This document shows positions 10,220 through 19,247 of a stretch of DNA of 64,000 nt, one piece after another. Both the position numbers and the translations under genes were made by a program. Under the pieces are notes generated by a model that saw only the letters and a list, made by a program, of their open reading frames with translations, ran no database searches and had not been told where the DNA came from. This DNA is from Burkholderia oklahomensis C6786 (GTDB lineage Bacteria > Pseudomonadota > Gammaproteobacteria > Burkholderiales > Burkholderiaceae): NCBI RefSeq assembly GCF_000959365.1, contig NZ_CP009555.1:3162001-3226000 (forward strand). Reading direction: 5' to 3'. Each line of letters starts with the position of its first letter. The first letter of the stretch is position 1.

Positions 10220-11269
10220 TCACTTCGACGCCCACGCGGCGAAGCGCTGCTCGAGCTCGTCGCCGTGATCGGTCCAGAACGTGATGTTCTGCAGCACCGC
10301 GCTCTTGCCGTTCGTCGGCGAATTCGGCAGATTCGCGAGCGTCTTCGCGTCGAGCGACTTGATCGCCGCGAGATTGACGGGCCCGTATGCGATACGCTTT
10401 GCAAAATCCTTCTGAGGTCCCGGCGAGATCGTATATGAAATGAACTCCTCGGCGAGCGCCTTGTTCGGCGAACCCTTCGGGATCGCCCAGTAGTCCAGGT
10501 CATAAATACTGCCGTTCCAGACGACCTTCAGGTTCTTCCCTTCCTTTTGCGCGGCGTCAATTCGACCGTTGAACGCCGATGCCATGACAACGTCGCCGGC
10601 GACGAGGAATTGCGGTGGCTGCGCGCCGGCCTCCCACCACTGGATGTTCGGCTTCAACTCGTCGAGCTTCTTGAACGCGCGATCCTGCCCTGCTTTTGTC
10701 GCGAGCACCTTGTAGACGTCTTTCGGCGCGATTCCATCCGCCATTAAGGCGAACTCGAGATTACCGCGCGCACCTTTACGCAGCGAACGCTTCCCTGGAA
10801 AGCGCCGTACGTCCCAGAAGTCGGTCCAACTCGTAGGTGCAACCTTCAGCTTATCAGCGTCATATGCAAGCGCCGTAGACCAGATGAAGATCCCCGCGCC
10901 ACAGGCTTGTGGGGCAACGGAAATCAAGTCACTCTTTCTCGCAATTTTGGACCAATCGAGTTTCTCGTACAGCCCTTCGTCGCAGCCTCGCCCCAGGTCT
11001 CCCGACTCGACTGCAACGACGTCCCAATCGACGTGCTTCGCCTCAACCATCGCCTTCACTTTGGCTTGCTCGCCGTTGTATGCAATGGCTTGCACCTTGA
11101 CGCCAGTTTCAACTTCAAACGGCCGATTAAATGCTATTTCTTGAGCCGCTCCATTCGCACCACCGAAATTCACAACTGTCAATCCTCTGGCCGCCGCGCC
11201 AGTCACCATCAAAACGAAGACGCCCACTATAGTCAGATTAATAAACCAACATCTAATAGAATATATCAT
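10220..11269 (-). CDS. ABC transporter periplasmic substrate-binding protein (PotD-like)
   Basis: 349 residues with a signal-peptide-like N-terminus (FINLTIVGVFVLMVTGAAA). The mature start LTVVNFGGANGAAQEIAFNR resembles PotD/PotF family proteins. Conserved-looking pieces are DWDVVAVESGDL, CGAGIFIWSTALAYDADKL, SWTDFWDVRRFPGKRSL and LDYWAIPKGSPNKALAEEFI. It would capture a polyamine or related cationic amine/amino acid in the periplasm. GC falls towards the gene's start (right side) and rises towards its end (left side), suggesting a mosaic gene. Confidence 0.86.
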   Translation of the reverse strand: MIYSIRCWFINLTIVGVFVLMVTGAAARGLTVVNFGGANGAAQEIAFNRPFEVETGVKVQAIAYNGEQAKVKAMVEAKHVDWDVVAVESGDLGRGCDEGLYEKLDWSKIARKSDLISVAPQACGAGIFIWSTALAYDADKLKVAPTSWTDFWDVRRFPGKRSLRKGARGNLEFALMADGIAPKDVYKVLATKAGQDRAFKKLDELKPNIQWWEAGAQPPQFLVAGDVVMASAFNGRIDAAQKEGKNLKVVWNGSIYDLDYWAIPKGSPNKALAEEFISYTISPGPQKDFAKRIAYGPVNLAAIKSLDAKTLANLPNSPTNGKSAVLQNITFWTDHGDELEQRFAAWASK

Positions 11270-11322
11270 TGCGATGCCCTCTCTTTTTAAAATAAAATAG
11301 CAATGGATATGTCTATTCGGAA

Positions 11323-12414
11323 TCAGCTAAATATCCGAAAATGACGGCAATCAAAAGCGACATGAATAATTTTCCCGGGAATCAGTTCATTATGAATATG
11401 CGCGTTGAGCGGAATTTTCAAAAACAAGTCATCCAGGCCGGAATGTGAAAAGTGTAATCTAATATGGTCGCCAAAGTAAACGGAGCGCTTAATCTTCCCG
11501 CTGATAGTGTTGTGTTCGTTTTTGTGATGGTCGTCGACTAGCCGCATTCTCTCTGGGCGAATAATTGCGGTCACCGCCTCACCCATCTGAATATCGCCAA
11601 TTTTCACGCCGCGCACGTTGGTGCCGTCTTTTAAGCGCAATCCACAGAAGCGACCGTCTACTTCGATCACGGTGCCGTAAAATCTGTTGCTATCACCAAC
11701 AAATGACGCAACGAGCGGATTCCTTGGAGTTTCATACAGCCGTTCGACCGAATCAATTTGTTGCACGTTACCTTTATCGAAAACCGCAACTCGATCGGAC
11801 ATGGCCAATGCTTCGTTCTGATCGTGTGTCACATATATGAATGTAACTCCAAGCTTACTATGCAACGATTTCAGCTCATGTTGCATTTGCTCACGCAATT
11901 GCTTGTCTAGGGCACCTAGTGGCTCGTCCATCAAAACAAGCTTTGGTTCGAACACGAGCGCGCGGGCGAGGGCGATGCGTTGCTGTTGTCCGCCGGAGAG
12001 TTGCGATGGGTAGCGTTTGGCAAGATGCTCCATGCGAACCATCCTTAAAGCGTCTTGTACCTGTTCTATGCGTCTGCGGACAGGGATTCGACGCGCTGCG
12101 AGCGGATAGGCGACGTTTTGCTCGACCGTCATATGTGGAAACAATGCATAGTCTTGAAACACCATGCCGATACCTCGCTTTTGTGGAGGTATCGTGTTGA
12201 GCAAAACGTTGTCAAACCAGATTTCGCCGCTAGTAGGAAACTCGAATCCAGCGAGCATCATCAAGCAGGTCGTCTTACCCGAGCCAGAAGGGCCAAGTAA
12301 TGTCAAGAATTCCCCTCGGTGGACATCCAGATCAAGATTCTTGACAACTAGTGTCTTACCGTCATATGTTTTGCGTACACCTTGGAAACTTACGACTATA
12401 TCTCTTTGGCTCAT
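11323..12414 (-). CDS. ABC transporter ATPase (PotA-like)
   Basis: Nucleotide-binding subunit, 363 residues. Walker A is GPSGSGKTT (about residue 40), the Q-loop MVFQDYALFPHMT, the signature LSGGQQQRIALARAL, Walker B KLVLMDEPLGALD and the H-loop YVTHDQNEAL. The C-terminal TOBE-type domain (FYGTVIEVDGRFCGLRLKDG) is typical of MalK/PotA-group ATPases. First gene of the operon, 53 bp before the binding-protein gene. Its codon use is more AT-rich than that of the permeases. Confidence 0.92.
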   Translation of the reverse strand: MSQRDIVVSFQGVRKTYDGKTLVVKNLDLDVHRGEFLTLLGPSGSGKTTCLMMLAGFEFPTSGEIWFDNVLLNTIPPQKRGIGMVFQDYALFPHMTVEQNVAYPLAARRIPVRRRIEQVQDALRMVRMEHLAKRYPSQLSGGQQQRIALARALVFEPKLVLMDEPLGALDKQLREQMQHELKSLHSKLGVTFIYVTHDQNEALAMSDRVAVFDKGNVQQIDSVERLYETPRNPLVASFVGDSNRFYGTVIEVDGRFCGLRLKDGTNVRGVKIGDIQMGEAVTAIIRPERMRLVDDHHKNEHNTISGKIKRSVYFGDHIRLHFSHSGLDDLFLKIPLNAHIHNELIPGKIIHVAFDCRHFRIFS

Positions 12415-12808
12415 CGCGATTTTCAGATAAGTTAAGGCGATAAATTATCGTGCCGTTGATTGATGTGTCACTCGATTCGTCGACATTCCGTACCTCATAT
12501 ACAGAAGCGACTCCAGAATGGCATTCGAGATCGTTCGTATCGCTCCGATTTTATCAGTCGATGCGCCCCACATTTGAGGCGCGATAAAATTATAGGCCAT
12601 GTGCGCCGCTAGCTGTCATCATATCGTTTGAGAGATGAGCCGACGATTACTTGCCTGTAAAAATCACGTTAGAAGGGTAGTTGAATTTTTCTGCGGCGCA
12701 AGCAGCCGGTGGTCGCTGTTTGAATGCGCCCGATTCCCTAAGGGCAAACAGCCTACCCGGCGCACGCGGGCCGCTCCCGCCATCATCGCGGCTCGAATGC
12801 ACGGAGTT
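12415..12808. other. AT-rich spacer between ABC operon and LysR gene
   Basis: About 390 bp with no supported gene; the operon promoter should lie here. An imperfect inverted repeat GCGCC/GGCGC (12563-12567 and 12578-12582) lies next to the candidate -10 box. Confidence 0.4.
12589..12620 (-). promoter_or_regulatory. Candidate promoter of the polyamine-type ABC operon
   Basis: On the minus strand a TATAAT -10 box lies at 12594-12589, about 175 bp before the ATPase start. A weak -35 (TGACAG) sits 18 bp upstream of it. The inverted repeat just downstream could be a regulator site. Read by eye only. Confidence 0.35.
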
Positions 12809-13750
12809 TCATACAGCCTTGCTATGTGCAAGAAATTTAGAAAATTGATCGATAAATATTCTTTCGCTTTTGTTCATGCGCTTTTTGCTGTTCCAGATGA
12901 AATTTATTCCAATATCAATCTGGCAGTTTTCAATGGGCAACCTCCATAATAGACGGTTTACGACATCTTCCTGCACACTATGATTGGGAAGAAGTCCGAT
13001 GCCGTATCCGGCTACTACGAGACGTCTAACTTCATTGATGCTTTCTGATCGCGCAACGACATCGCCAATAAGATCAAATCTATTTTTTGCAATCTGCAGT
13101 GGCCACGAATTTCGTCCTGTCTTATCACCCGCAATCACGGCAAGCGCTTCCTCTCGAATTTCGGTCACTGATATTTCATTTATACCAAACAGGCGATGAT
13201 CTTTTCCGCAAAAAAACGAATAGCTCTCTCTGGCCAGTGGAGCATATTCGACCGACAGCCTGGGTTCTCGATCAAACGTTATCCCGCAAGTTGCGGTGCG
13301 CTGGGCTATTGCTGTACTAATGTCGTCAGATGGAAATAGCTCTACGCTTACCATCGCGTGCGGATATGCTTTTCGAAAATCAGCTAGAAAATGTTCATAT
13401 TTCGGGGCTATCAAGTCGCCGATAGATAGAACTCTGACCGTTCCGGTGACCTTCTCATCATCGTGGGCGTTAAGATCTGCCTCGATAAGCGACATCTGTT
13501 CGTATATGTTGCTGGCAATGTCATAAATTCGTTGACCTGCGGGAGTGGGATTAAATTGCCCTCTTTGGCGATAAATAAGGACACTACCGACAGTTTCCTC
13601 AAGGCGACGAAGTGAAGCACTAATTGCTGACTGGGTGAGGTGCATTCGAATCGCCGTACGACTAATGCTCTTCTCTTGCATGATAACCCTATAGGTTCGC
13701 AAGAGATTCCAGTCTATGCGATCCATAATAAAATGATTTGTCAATGTCAT
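12809..13750 (-). CDS. LysR-family transcriptional regulator
   Basis: N-terminal winged HTH: WNLLRTYRVIMQEKSISRTA, then MHLTQSAISASLRRLEETVG (about residues 12-65), followed by a periplasmic-binding-like effector domain ending near residue 310. About 313 residues, the usual size. The ATG at 13750 is preferred because GAGG lies five bases before it; ATGs at 13765 and 13726 are also possible. It lies upstream of the ABC operon on the same strand and is the obvious candidate for its control. The effector is unknown. Low GC suggests transfer from another genome. Confidence 0.88.
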   Translation of the reverse strand: MTLTNHFIMDRIDWNLLRTYRVIMQEKSISRTAIRMHLTQSAISASLRRLEETVGSVLIYRQRGQFNPTPAGQRIYDIASNIYEQMSLIEADLNAHDDEKVTGTVRVLSIGDLIAPKYEHFLADFRKAYPHAMVSVELFPSDDISTAIAQRTATCGITFDREPRLSVEYAPLARESYSFFCGKDHRLFGINEISVTEIREEALAVIAGDKTGRNSWPLQIAKNRFDLIGDVVARSESINEVRRLVVAGYGIGLLPNHSVQEDVVNRLLWRLPIENCQIDIGINFIWNSKKRMNKSERIFIDQFSKFLAHSKAV

Positions 13751-13885
13751 CCCAGCCTCATGCAAACGAGAGCATCGCTTCGTTCACTAGCATTCTGCGT
13801 TTAATTTGTAGACGAATGAGTTTTTATATCTCAAGCGACACAATCTCAAACTAGCTCCTGCGGACGACCCACGGGAGCGCTGAAT

Positions 13886-13915
13886 AAAAAAGAGCCGTGC
13901 ATATTATTGCACGGC
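13886..13915 (-). terminator. Minus-strand intrinsic terminator without an obvious gene
   Basis: A perfect 8-bp stem, 13894-13901 against 13908-13915, with a 6-nt loop. Read on the minus strand, it is followed by a run of U (A-run 13886-13891 on the plus strand). No protein gene on the minus strand enters it from the right, so it may end a small RNA. Confidence 0.6.
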
Positions 13916-14052
13916 AAGTCCGCCTACATCCGAGGGCCACGGTTACGGCAGGCGGTGCGCCAGAGTGGGGCTAGCGCCAGAAAGTGAGAGTGGACTATTA
14001 GCATCGAGAAAGAAATCGATTCACCTCGATTGCACACATAATGCAAGCGGCG

Positions 14053-14097
14053 CCCACTAATTGTTCGGTTACCGGAAATTATCATTCCGGTAGTGGG
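14053..14097. repeat. Nested hairpin (two-arm inverted repeat)
   Basis: The inner stem TACCGGAA (14070-14077) pairs with TTCCGGTA (14085-14092). An outer CCCACTA (14053-14059) pairs with TAGTGGG (14091-14097), the two arms overlapping by two bases. Could be an RNA fold or a regulator site. Confidence 0.4.
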
Positions 14098-14196
14098 TCT
14101 CCTCCATTATTTGGTGCACGGCCGCCGGTATAGTGTTGGCTTGACATTCCGATCCCCCTCGACTTGTCGGCCGTTTCGAGCATACTAGCGACAACT

Positions 14197-14215
14197 GGCT
14201 ATAGCATATATAGCC
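14197..14215. promoter_or_regulatory. Palindrome upstream of the MocR gene, possible autoregulatory operator
   Basis: GGCTATA (14197-14203) and TATAGCC (14209-14215) form a perfect 7-bp inverted repeat with a 5-bp centre, 30 bp upstream of the start codon. A CATAAT box directly abuts it. MocR/GntR regulators often bind such sites at their own promoters. Confidence 0.4.
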
Positions 14216-14245
14216 ATAATCACTCTCTTTATAAGGCCGCTTTCG

Positions 14246-15727
14246 ATGAAGGAAGTGTTGCTGTCCGACCTGCTGAGTCAGACGCTGTCGAGGAAATCTG
14301 ACCGATCACTGCAAAGCCAGATATACGAGACAATCCGCCGAGGAATTCTCGATCAATTGCTGATCGCAGGGCAGAAATTACCAGCCACCCGAGTTTTGGC
14401 GACTGAACTTGGAGTTTCTCGGCTTACTGTGTCGCTGGTATACGAACGACTAGCAGCTGAAAGCTATTTGATCACGGTAAGCGGAAGCGGAACCTTCGTC
14501 GCGGACATAGGGGTCCGGCCTCGTGTGGTGGTGCCAGAACAACTCGCGCCTTCCGCGTCCGGGCCAACATTATCGCGGCGTGGCGATGTTCTCGGGAAAG
14601 GTCGAGGTGGAATTGGGCAGCATAGTGGTGCGTTCGTGCCCGGCGTAGCCGACGCCGCGTGGTTTCCGTTTCACATTTGGCGACGCCTTGTGACGCGCTA
14701 TCTCGATAAATCGAATTTATCGCTTGCCGGATATTCGAAGGATGGAGCTGGCTTCTTTCCATTACGAGAGGCGATCGCGAACTACCTCAGGATTTCGCGA
14801 TCTGTCGTTTGTTCTGCTGAACAAGTCATCATCACTTCTGGAACCCACCAGTCGATCGATCTTTGCGCACGAATGGTAGCGGATATTGGCGACGCCGCGA
14901 TCGTGGAAAATCCTTGTCATTGGGCATTCCCGTCAGTTCTATCCTCCGCTGGCTTACGCATTGGCGCCGGTAAATTGGACGACGCGGGACTAAATCCAGA
15001 ATCGAGCTATCTTCCGAAGCGCTTAAGACTGGTGGTGACGAGTCCGTCCCACCAGTATCCAACTGGCCTGGTAATGCCCCTCGTGCGACGCCTCGAGCTA
15101 TTACGATGGGCCAATAGGCGTGGCATCTGGATAATCGAGGATGACTACGATAGTGAGTTTCGTTACGACGGCATGCCAATTCCCTCATTACAGGGATTGG
15201 ATGATCATGGTCACGTAATCTATATGGGAACGTTCAGCAAAGCGACCTTTCCGGGAATGCGAATGGGGTATCTGGTGGTCCCCCCACAGATCGCGAACGC
15301 GTTTTCCAACGCTTGCGCGGAAGTTTACCGTCCCGGCCTGCTACATCAGCAAGCGGCGCTCGCCGACTTCATTGCAGACGGCCACTTAGCGCATCATATC
15401 CGCCGCATGCGCGAAGAGTACGCCCGCCGCCAACTGCTACTTAGGGATGCGCTCAACCGAGAACTTGGCGGGGCGGTTGAGCTGTCGCATGCGAAGGCAG
15501 GACTTCACGTTTTTGCAAGGCTGACCGACCGGATATCACCCAGACGGTTAGCTGGCGCGGCGTTGTCGGAGGGGATCGTGGTCGGCTTGCCGCATTTCGT
15601 GGCCATTCCGGAGGATACCCAGACGCCAGCGGTTGTACTCGGCTATGGCGGTGTGCCGCTCGAACACATTGGGCCCGGAGTCATGCGTCTCGTGCGGGCA
15701 TTTGAGCGAGCGCGTGTATCCGATTAA
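14246..15727 (+). CDS. MocR-type regulator (GntR HTH fused to aminotransferase-like domain)
   Basis: 493 residues. The N-terminal GntR winged helix (about 20-90) reads SQIYETIRRGILDQLLIAGQ, then LPATRVLATELGVSRLTVSL. The C-terminal fold type I aminotransferase domain contains the PLP region IIEDDYDSEFRYDG and the Schiff-base Lys (about K332) in GTFSKATFPGMRMGY. MocR proteins sense PLP or PLP-amino acid adducts and control amino acid or vitamin B6 pathways. It faces the convergently encoded aminotransferase gene, the most likely target. Confidence 0.92.
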   Translation: MKEVLLSDLLSQTLSRKSDRSLQSQIYETIRRGILDQLLIAGQKLPATRVLATELGVSRLTVSLVYERLAAESYLITVSGSGTFVADIGVRPRVVVPEQLAPSASGPTLSRRGDVLGKGRGGIGQHSGAFVPGVADAAWFPFHIWRRLVTRYLDKSNLSLAGYSKDGAGFFPLREAIANYLRISRSVVCSAEQVIITSGTHQSIDLCARMVADIGDAAIVENPCHWAFPSVLSSAGLRIGAGKLDDAGLNPESSYLPKRLRLVVTSPSHQYPTGLVMPLVRRLELLRWANRRGIWIIEDDYDSEFRYDGMPIPSLQGLDDHGHVIYMGTFSKATFPGMRMGYLVVPPQIANAFSNACAEVYRPGLLHQQAALADFIADGHLAHHIRRMREEYARRQLLLRDALNRELGGAVELSHAKAGLHVFARLTDRISPRRLAGAALSEGIVVGLPHFVAIPEDTQTPAVVLGYGGVPLEHIGPGVMRLVRAFERARVSD

Positions 15728-15819
15728 GCTCGAGAGGCACGGGCGTGCAAGCGTTCCGCCTACGATCGCCAACGGCGCAATGTGCGCTCGTGTATCAGGC
15801 CTCGGCCGCTCCACTGATC

Positions 15820-15843
15820 GTCCGAATTTGCGCGGCCACCTCT
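15820..15843. repeat. Dispersed repeat, copy 1
   Basis: A 19-base exact match starting GTCCGAATTTGCGCGGCCA, extending to about 24 bases with one mismatch, shared with 31777-31800. This copy lies between the ends of the MocR and aminotransferase genes. Confidence 0.6.
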
Positions 15844-15846
15844 CTA

Positions 15847-17178
15847 TTAGCCCAGCGCCCGTAACGCCTCGTCGGCCGCCTCCAATAGGCGATCCGCGTT
15901 GTCTTGCCTAAAGCACAGTGGGGGGCGCACTTTGAGCACGTTTCCGTACGTGCCGGTTGCACTGATCAGTACTTGCCTTTCGCGCATGGCGTTGACGATG
16001 CGAACGGCGAGGTCGGCTTGGGGAACGCGATCGCGACGGGTATTGACGATTTCGACACCTAAGAACAACCCGTCACCGCGTACGTCACCGATATGATCGT
16101 ACCGATCAGCGAGACGCCGGAATCCAGCCTGTAGATAGGCGCCAACACGTGCCGCGTTTGTCTGTAACGCTTCGCGTTCAATGACGTCGAGCGTTGCAGC
16201 CGCGGCAGCGCATGACACCGGATTGCCGCCGAATGTATTGAAATAGCGGGACTCCTTGCCGAATTCCTCAAGCAGTTCTGATCTCGCCGCAAGGCCGGCG
16301 ATAGGGTGGCCGTTGCCCATCGGCTTACCCATCGTCACAAGATCAGGCACGACACCATGCCGTTTGAACCCCCACATCTGCGAACCAGTGCGGGCGAACC
16401 CAGCTTGCACCTCATCTGCGATGAAGATTCCCCCGGCCTCGTGAATAGCTGCGACTGCTGGTGCGAGAAATCCAGCAGGCGCGGTAAAAACGCCGTCGCT
16501 CGAAAAGACGGTATCTATTAGCAAAGCTGCTGGACGGGCGCCATGGCGAGCAAGATCTTCAATGGCGTCCCGTATGGCAGCGGCGAATTTTTCTCCCACG
16601 TGTGCAGGGTCCTGCCGATAGCTGTCTGGCGGCTCGACCGTCCGTACATCGGGACCAAGCGGCGCACCAGTGTCCAACGATGGTGAAACTGCAGCCACCG
16701 ATGACGTGACTCCGTGGTATGCGAGCGTGGTCACGATGACTCCCGTAGCGCGGGTGTAGCGGCGGGCAATCCGCAGCGCAAGGTCGTTCGCTTCGCTCCC
16801 GCTACAGGTAAAAATCATCTGCGACAACTCGCTCGGAAACGTGGCGCATAGCCGTTCCGCATAGTCCACGATCCCCTCGTGCAAGTAGCGGGTATGTGTG
16901 TTGAGGGTAGCCGCCTGGCGTGCAATCGCCGCGACCACATGCGGATGGCAGTGACCAACCGACGCAACGTTGTTGTAGGCGTCGAGATATCGTGTTCCAT
17001 CGTGGCTATAGAGCCAAACCCCGTCGCCCCGCACTATGTGAAGAGGTTGGTCGTAAAAGAGCCGGTATGTCGGTCCGAGAACACGATGCCGACGATCAAT
17101 AAGATCATCGTGACCGGCCGATACGCCACCGAGTGAGGTTCGGTCGAACACTTTAGGTGCGATTTTGTCGGCATTCAA
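15847..17178 (-). CDS. Class III aminotransferase, probable amino-alcohol phosphate phospho-lyase
   Basis: 443 residues, PLP fold type I class III. Key pieces: YLDAYNNVASVGHCHPHVVA (entry of the family), TCSGSEANDLALRIARRYT (phosphate-binding GSEA), FIADEVQAGFARTGSQMWGF (PLP Asp and Gln) and TMGKPMGNGHPIAG (Schiff-base Lys). The NNVASVGHCHPHV start and the ADEVQAGFARTG form resemble the AGXT2L group, whose members are phospho-lyases acting on phosphoethanolamine or 5-phosphohydroxylysine. The gene overlaps the upstream kinase gene by 4 bp, which fits a kinase then lyase order of reaction. A plain transaminase remains possible. Confidence 0.85.
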   Translation of the reverse strand: MNADKIAPKVFDRTSLGGVSAGHDDLIDRRHRVLGPTYRLFYDQPLHIVRGDGVWLYSHDGTRYLDAYNNVASVGHCHPHVVAAIARQAATLNTHTRYLHEGIVDYAERLCATFPSELSQMIFTCSGSEANDLALRIARRYTRATGVIVTTLAYHGVTSSVAAVSPSLDTGAPLGPDVRTVEPPDSYRQDPAHVGEKFAAAIRDAIEDLARHGARPAALLIDTVFSSDGVFTAPAGFLAPAVAAIHEAGGIFIADEVQAGFARTGSQMWGFKRHGVVPDLVTMGKPMGNGHPIAGLAARSELLEEFGKESRYFNTFGGNPVSCAAAAATLDVIEREALQTNAARVGAYLQAGFRRLADRYDHIGDVRGDGLFLGVEIVNTRRDRVPQADLAVRIVNAMRERQVLISATGTYGNVLKVRPPLCFRQDNADRLLEAADEALRALG

Positions 17179-18245
17179 GGGGAGTCATCCTTAACGATGG
17201 AGCGATTTTCGCAGGCACTATAAAGCGTATCTCTCGCGCAGGACTCGTCGAGCATTGCCAAGTCGCGCAGCCCGCTCCACGACAAGGCGTTATTTCGGAG
17301 GATATACGCGGCATTTTCGGGATACTGGGTGGCCCTCCAACCTGTTATAACGACGGTGACGAGTAGCCGCGCAGCGATGAGATCTGGTAGAAGCTCGATT
17401 TCCCCCACGGTAAGGGGGCATATTCCATGATAGGCGGCGACGCACTGCGCCGCGGTCATCAAAGGGTTGCCGTTCTCCGAGAGCTGATATGCACATGCAA
17501 CGGCGAGATCTTGAACGAGCGGCGCTTCCACCATATCACCGAAGTCGAAGATGCCGGTCACGTGATCGTGTTGGTAATGATGGACCATCACGTTGTGCGC
17601 GTTGAAGTCGTTGTGAATCACCTGCCTTCGTAATGACGGAAGACGTGGCAACACATCGACTTCAAATCTATCCATATAGCGCGCAGCGAGCTCGCGCTTC
17701 ACATCGTCCGCGATGAACGACAATAGCCCGCGCAGTCGCTGCATGTGTTGCAAATCCCAAAGTAGCACGTGTCCCGCCTGCGGATGGCTAAAGTCACACA
17801 GGGCAAGGTCAAGGCGCGCGAGTGCAATGCCGAGGGCACGGCGCAGGCCCGCAGTGCGGGCGACGTTACACACCAACGCGCCTTGAAGCCGCGTGAATAG
17901 TCGAATCGCTCGACGCTCCGACGCTGCCATGACGTGCCAATGAACGATCTCCCCGTTCAGCGCGGGAACCAGTCTGGCTACAGGAAGAGACGGCGCGACC
18001 CGTTCAATGTGGAGTTGAGCTCGCGTCTGAAAGTCCGTGACGCCGGGTGTTTCCGCCGGATGCGTAGCCTTCAGTACATAGGTACTACCGTCTTCGAGTT
18101 GGAGTAAGAAGTTCTGGTCGCGCTCGCCGCTCAATGGAGTTGCCTCGGCTCGCAGACCATAAACGCCGCGCGCGAGCGTCCTGGCATCGTCGACGGTCAG
18201 GGGTGTTGCATGATGAGTCAGTGTTTCATTGAGGTCCACAGTCAT
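17175..18245 (-). CDS. Hydroxylysine kinase-like small-molecule phosphotransferase (APH fold)
   Basis: 356 residues with the choline/aminoglycoside kinase fold. Catalytic loop HNDFNAHNVMVHH (Asp and Asn) and metal-binding FDFGDMVEAPLVQDLAVA (DFGD) are both present. N-lobe GERDQNFLLQLEDGSTYVLK holds the ATP loop and the Lys. This family includes human hydroxylysine kinase, whose gene partner is the AGXT2L-type phospho-lyase; the same two activities are neighbours here, with a 4-bp overlap. Predicted reaction: GTP- or ATP-dependent phosphorylation of a hydroxylated amino acid or amino alcohol before elimination by the lyase. The substrate is inferred only. Confidence 0.82.
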   Translation of the reverse strand: MTVDLNETLTHHATPLTVDDARTLARGVYGLRAEATPLSGERDQNFLLQLEDGSTYVLKATHPAETPGVTDFQTRAQLHIERVAPSLPVARLVPALNGEIVHWHVMAASERRAIRLFTRLQGALVCNVARTAGLRRALGIALARLDLALCDFSHPQAGHVLLWDLQHMQRLRGLLSFIADDVKRELAARYMDRFEVDVLPRLPSLRRQVIHNDFNAHNVMVHHYQHDHVTGIFDFGDMVEAPLVQDLAVACAYQLSENGNPLMTAAQCVAAYHGICPLTVGEIELLPDLIAARLLVTVVITGWRATQYPENAAYILRNNALSWSGLRDLAMLDESCARDTLYSACENRSIVKDDSP

Positions 18246-19247
18246 ATGGGCGAAAGGCGACGATCGGGTTCTCCGAGGACGAATTGCACGCTGTGGCGTG
18301 TGCTGAAAGCGAAATCACCGAGGTGTCGACGATCCGAAAGGCGCGTGTACCGGCAACTACCACGTGGAGATTTAGCGCTCTTTCATAATATGAAATTTGG
18401 CGGCTATCACTGAAATTGATGATGCGTTGCAATATTAGTTGTTTGACGGACGAGCGGCCGAAGGGAAAAATGGTCGCCAAAAAGATGGCTCGCTTGAGGA
18501 ATTTAAAAACATCTCAAACGAGATCGGCTGATACATGATTTCCGTATATCAAAATTCATACTCGACAAGACGACTTTCACACTGTAGGCGAATTGTTTCG
18601 AGGCAGAACGATTTACCGACGCCGGTGGGGTGTATGACGCTACGCCGAGATTAGATGCATCATTAAACACTCTAACATATTGTAATTTATTGCGTTGACT
18701 ATTGATTTTTTGTTTGCATAAAAAATTTCAATGAAGCGCGTCCGCGAAGATTGACGTTGTTTCGCTTGCTTGCAGCGGTTCTTATGAATTACGTCGGGTG
18801 GAATTTTATGGTGGTAAATGATGGATCACTTTCACATTTACCGTCTCAAGCTTGATTGAGCTTTGCCATTTTCGGCGCGATCTAAATGTCTCGCGACTTC
18901 GTTGCGTAGTGATTCTCTATGCGGATCATATAGATCACACGACGATATCGAGTAAGTAGAGCTTGGGGGCGAATTTTTGCTTGATTATTCTTGTCCTGTC
19001 AAATTTTAAATTTTAATTTAACCAAATACTACTGCATTTCGTTGTGGATTAATTTTCAAGCGTTTATCTGATCGATGCCTGCTCGCATTCCTTCTGCCTC
19101 CGAGCAGGCGGTTTCGCGATCGCAGTTTACCGCGATTGCCTTTTTATTCTGCGACCATTGAGAGAATGTAATTATTGTGTTAAGTAAAAATCTCAATTTA
19201 TCAGTGGGGCGGCAGTTTTTTTGAGGGGTCGAAATTTTGGAGAGAAC
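18246..19247. other. AT-rich gene-poor region
   Basis: About 1 kb of clearly lower GC than the flanks, with no open frame resembling a protein. It may hold the promoters of the kinase operon (leftward) and of the hns-like gene (rightward). A 9-bp inverted repeat lies at 19077-19085/19101-19109. Confidence 0.5.
19077..19109. repeat. Inverted repeat upstream of the hns-like gene
   Basis: GCCTGCTCG (19077-19085) pairs with CGAGCAGGC (19101-19109) around a 15-nt loop, about 140 bp before the hns-like start. No U-run follows, so it is not a standard terminator. Confidence 0.4.

Larger units (their letters stand above)
13751..14245. other. Divergent intergenic region between LysR and MocR genes
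   Basis: About 495 bp with no protein gene, but with three structured elements listed separately: a minus-strand terminator-like hairpin, a nested hairpin and a palindrome just upstream of the MocR gene. Confidence 0.5.
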
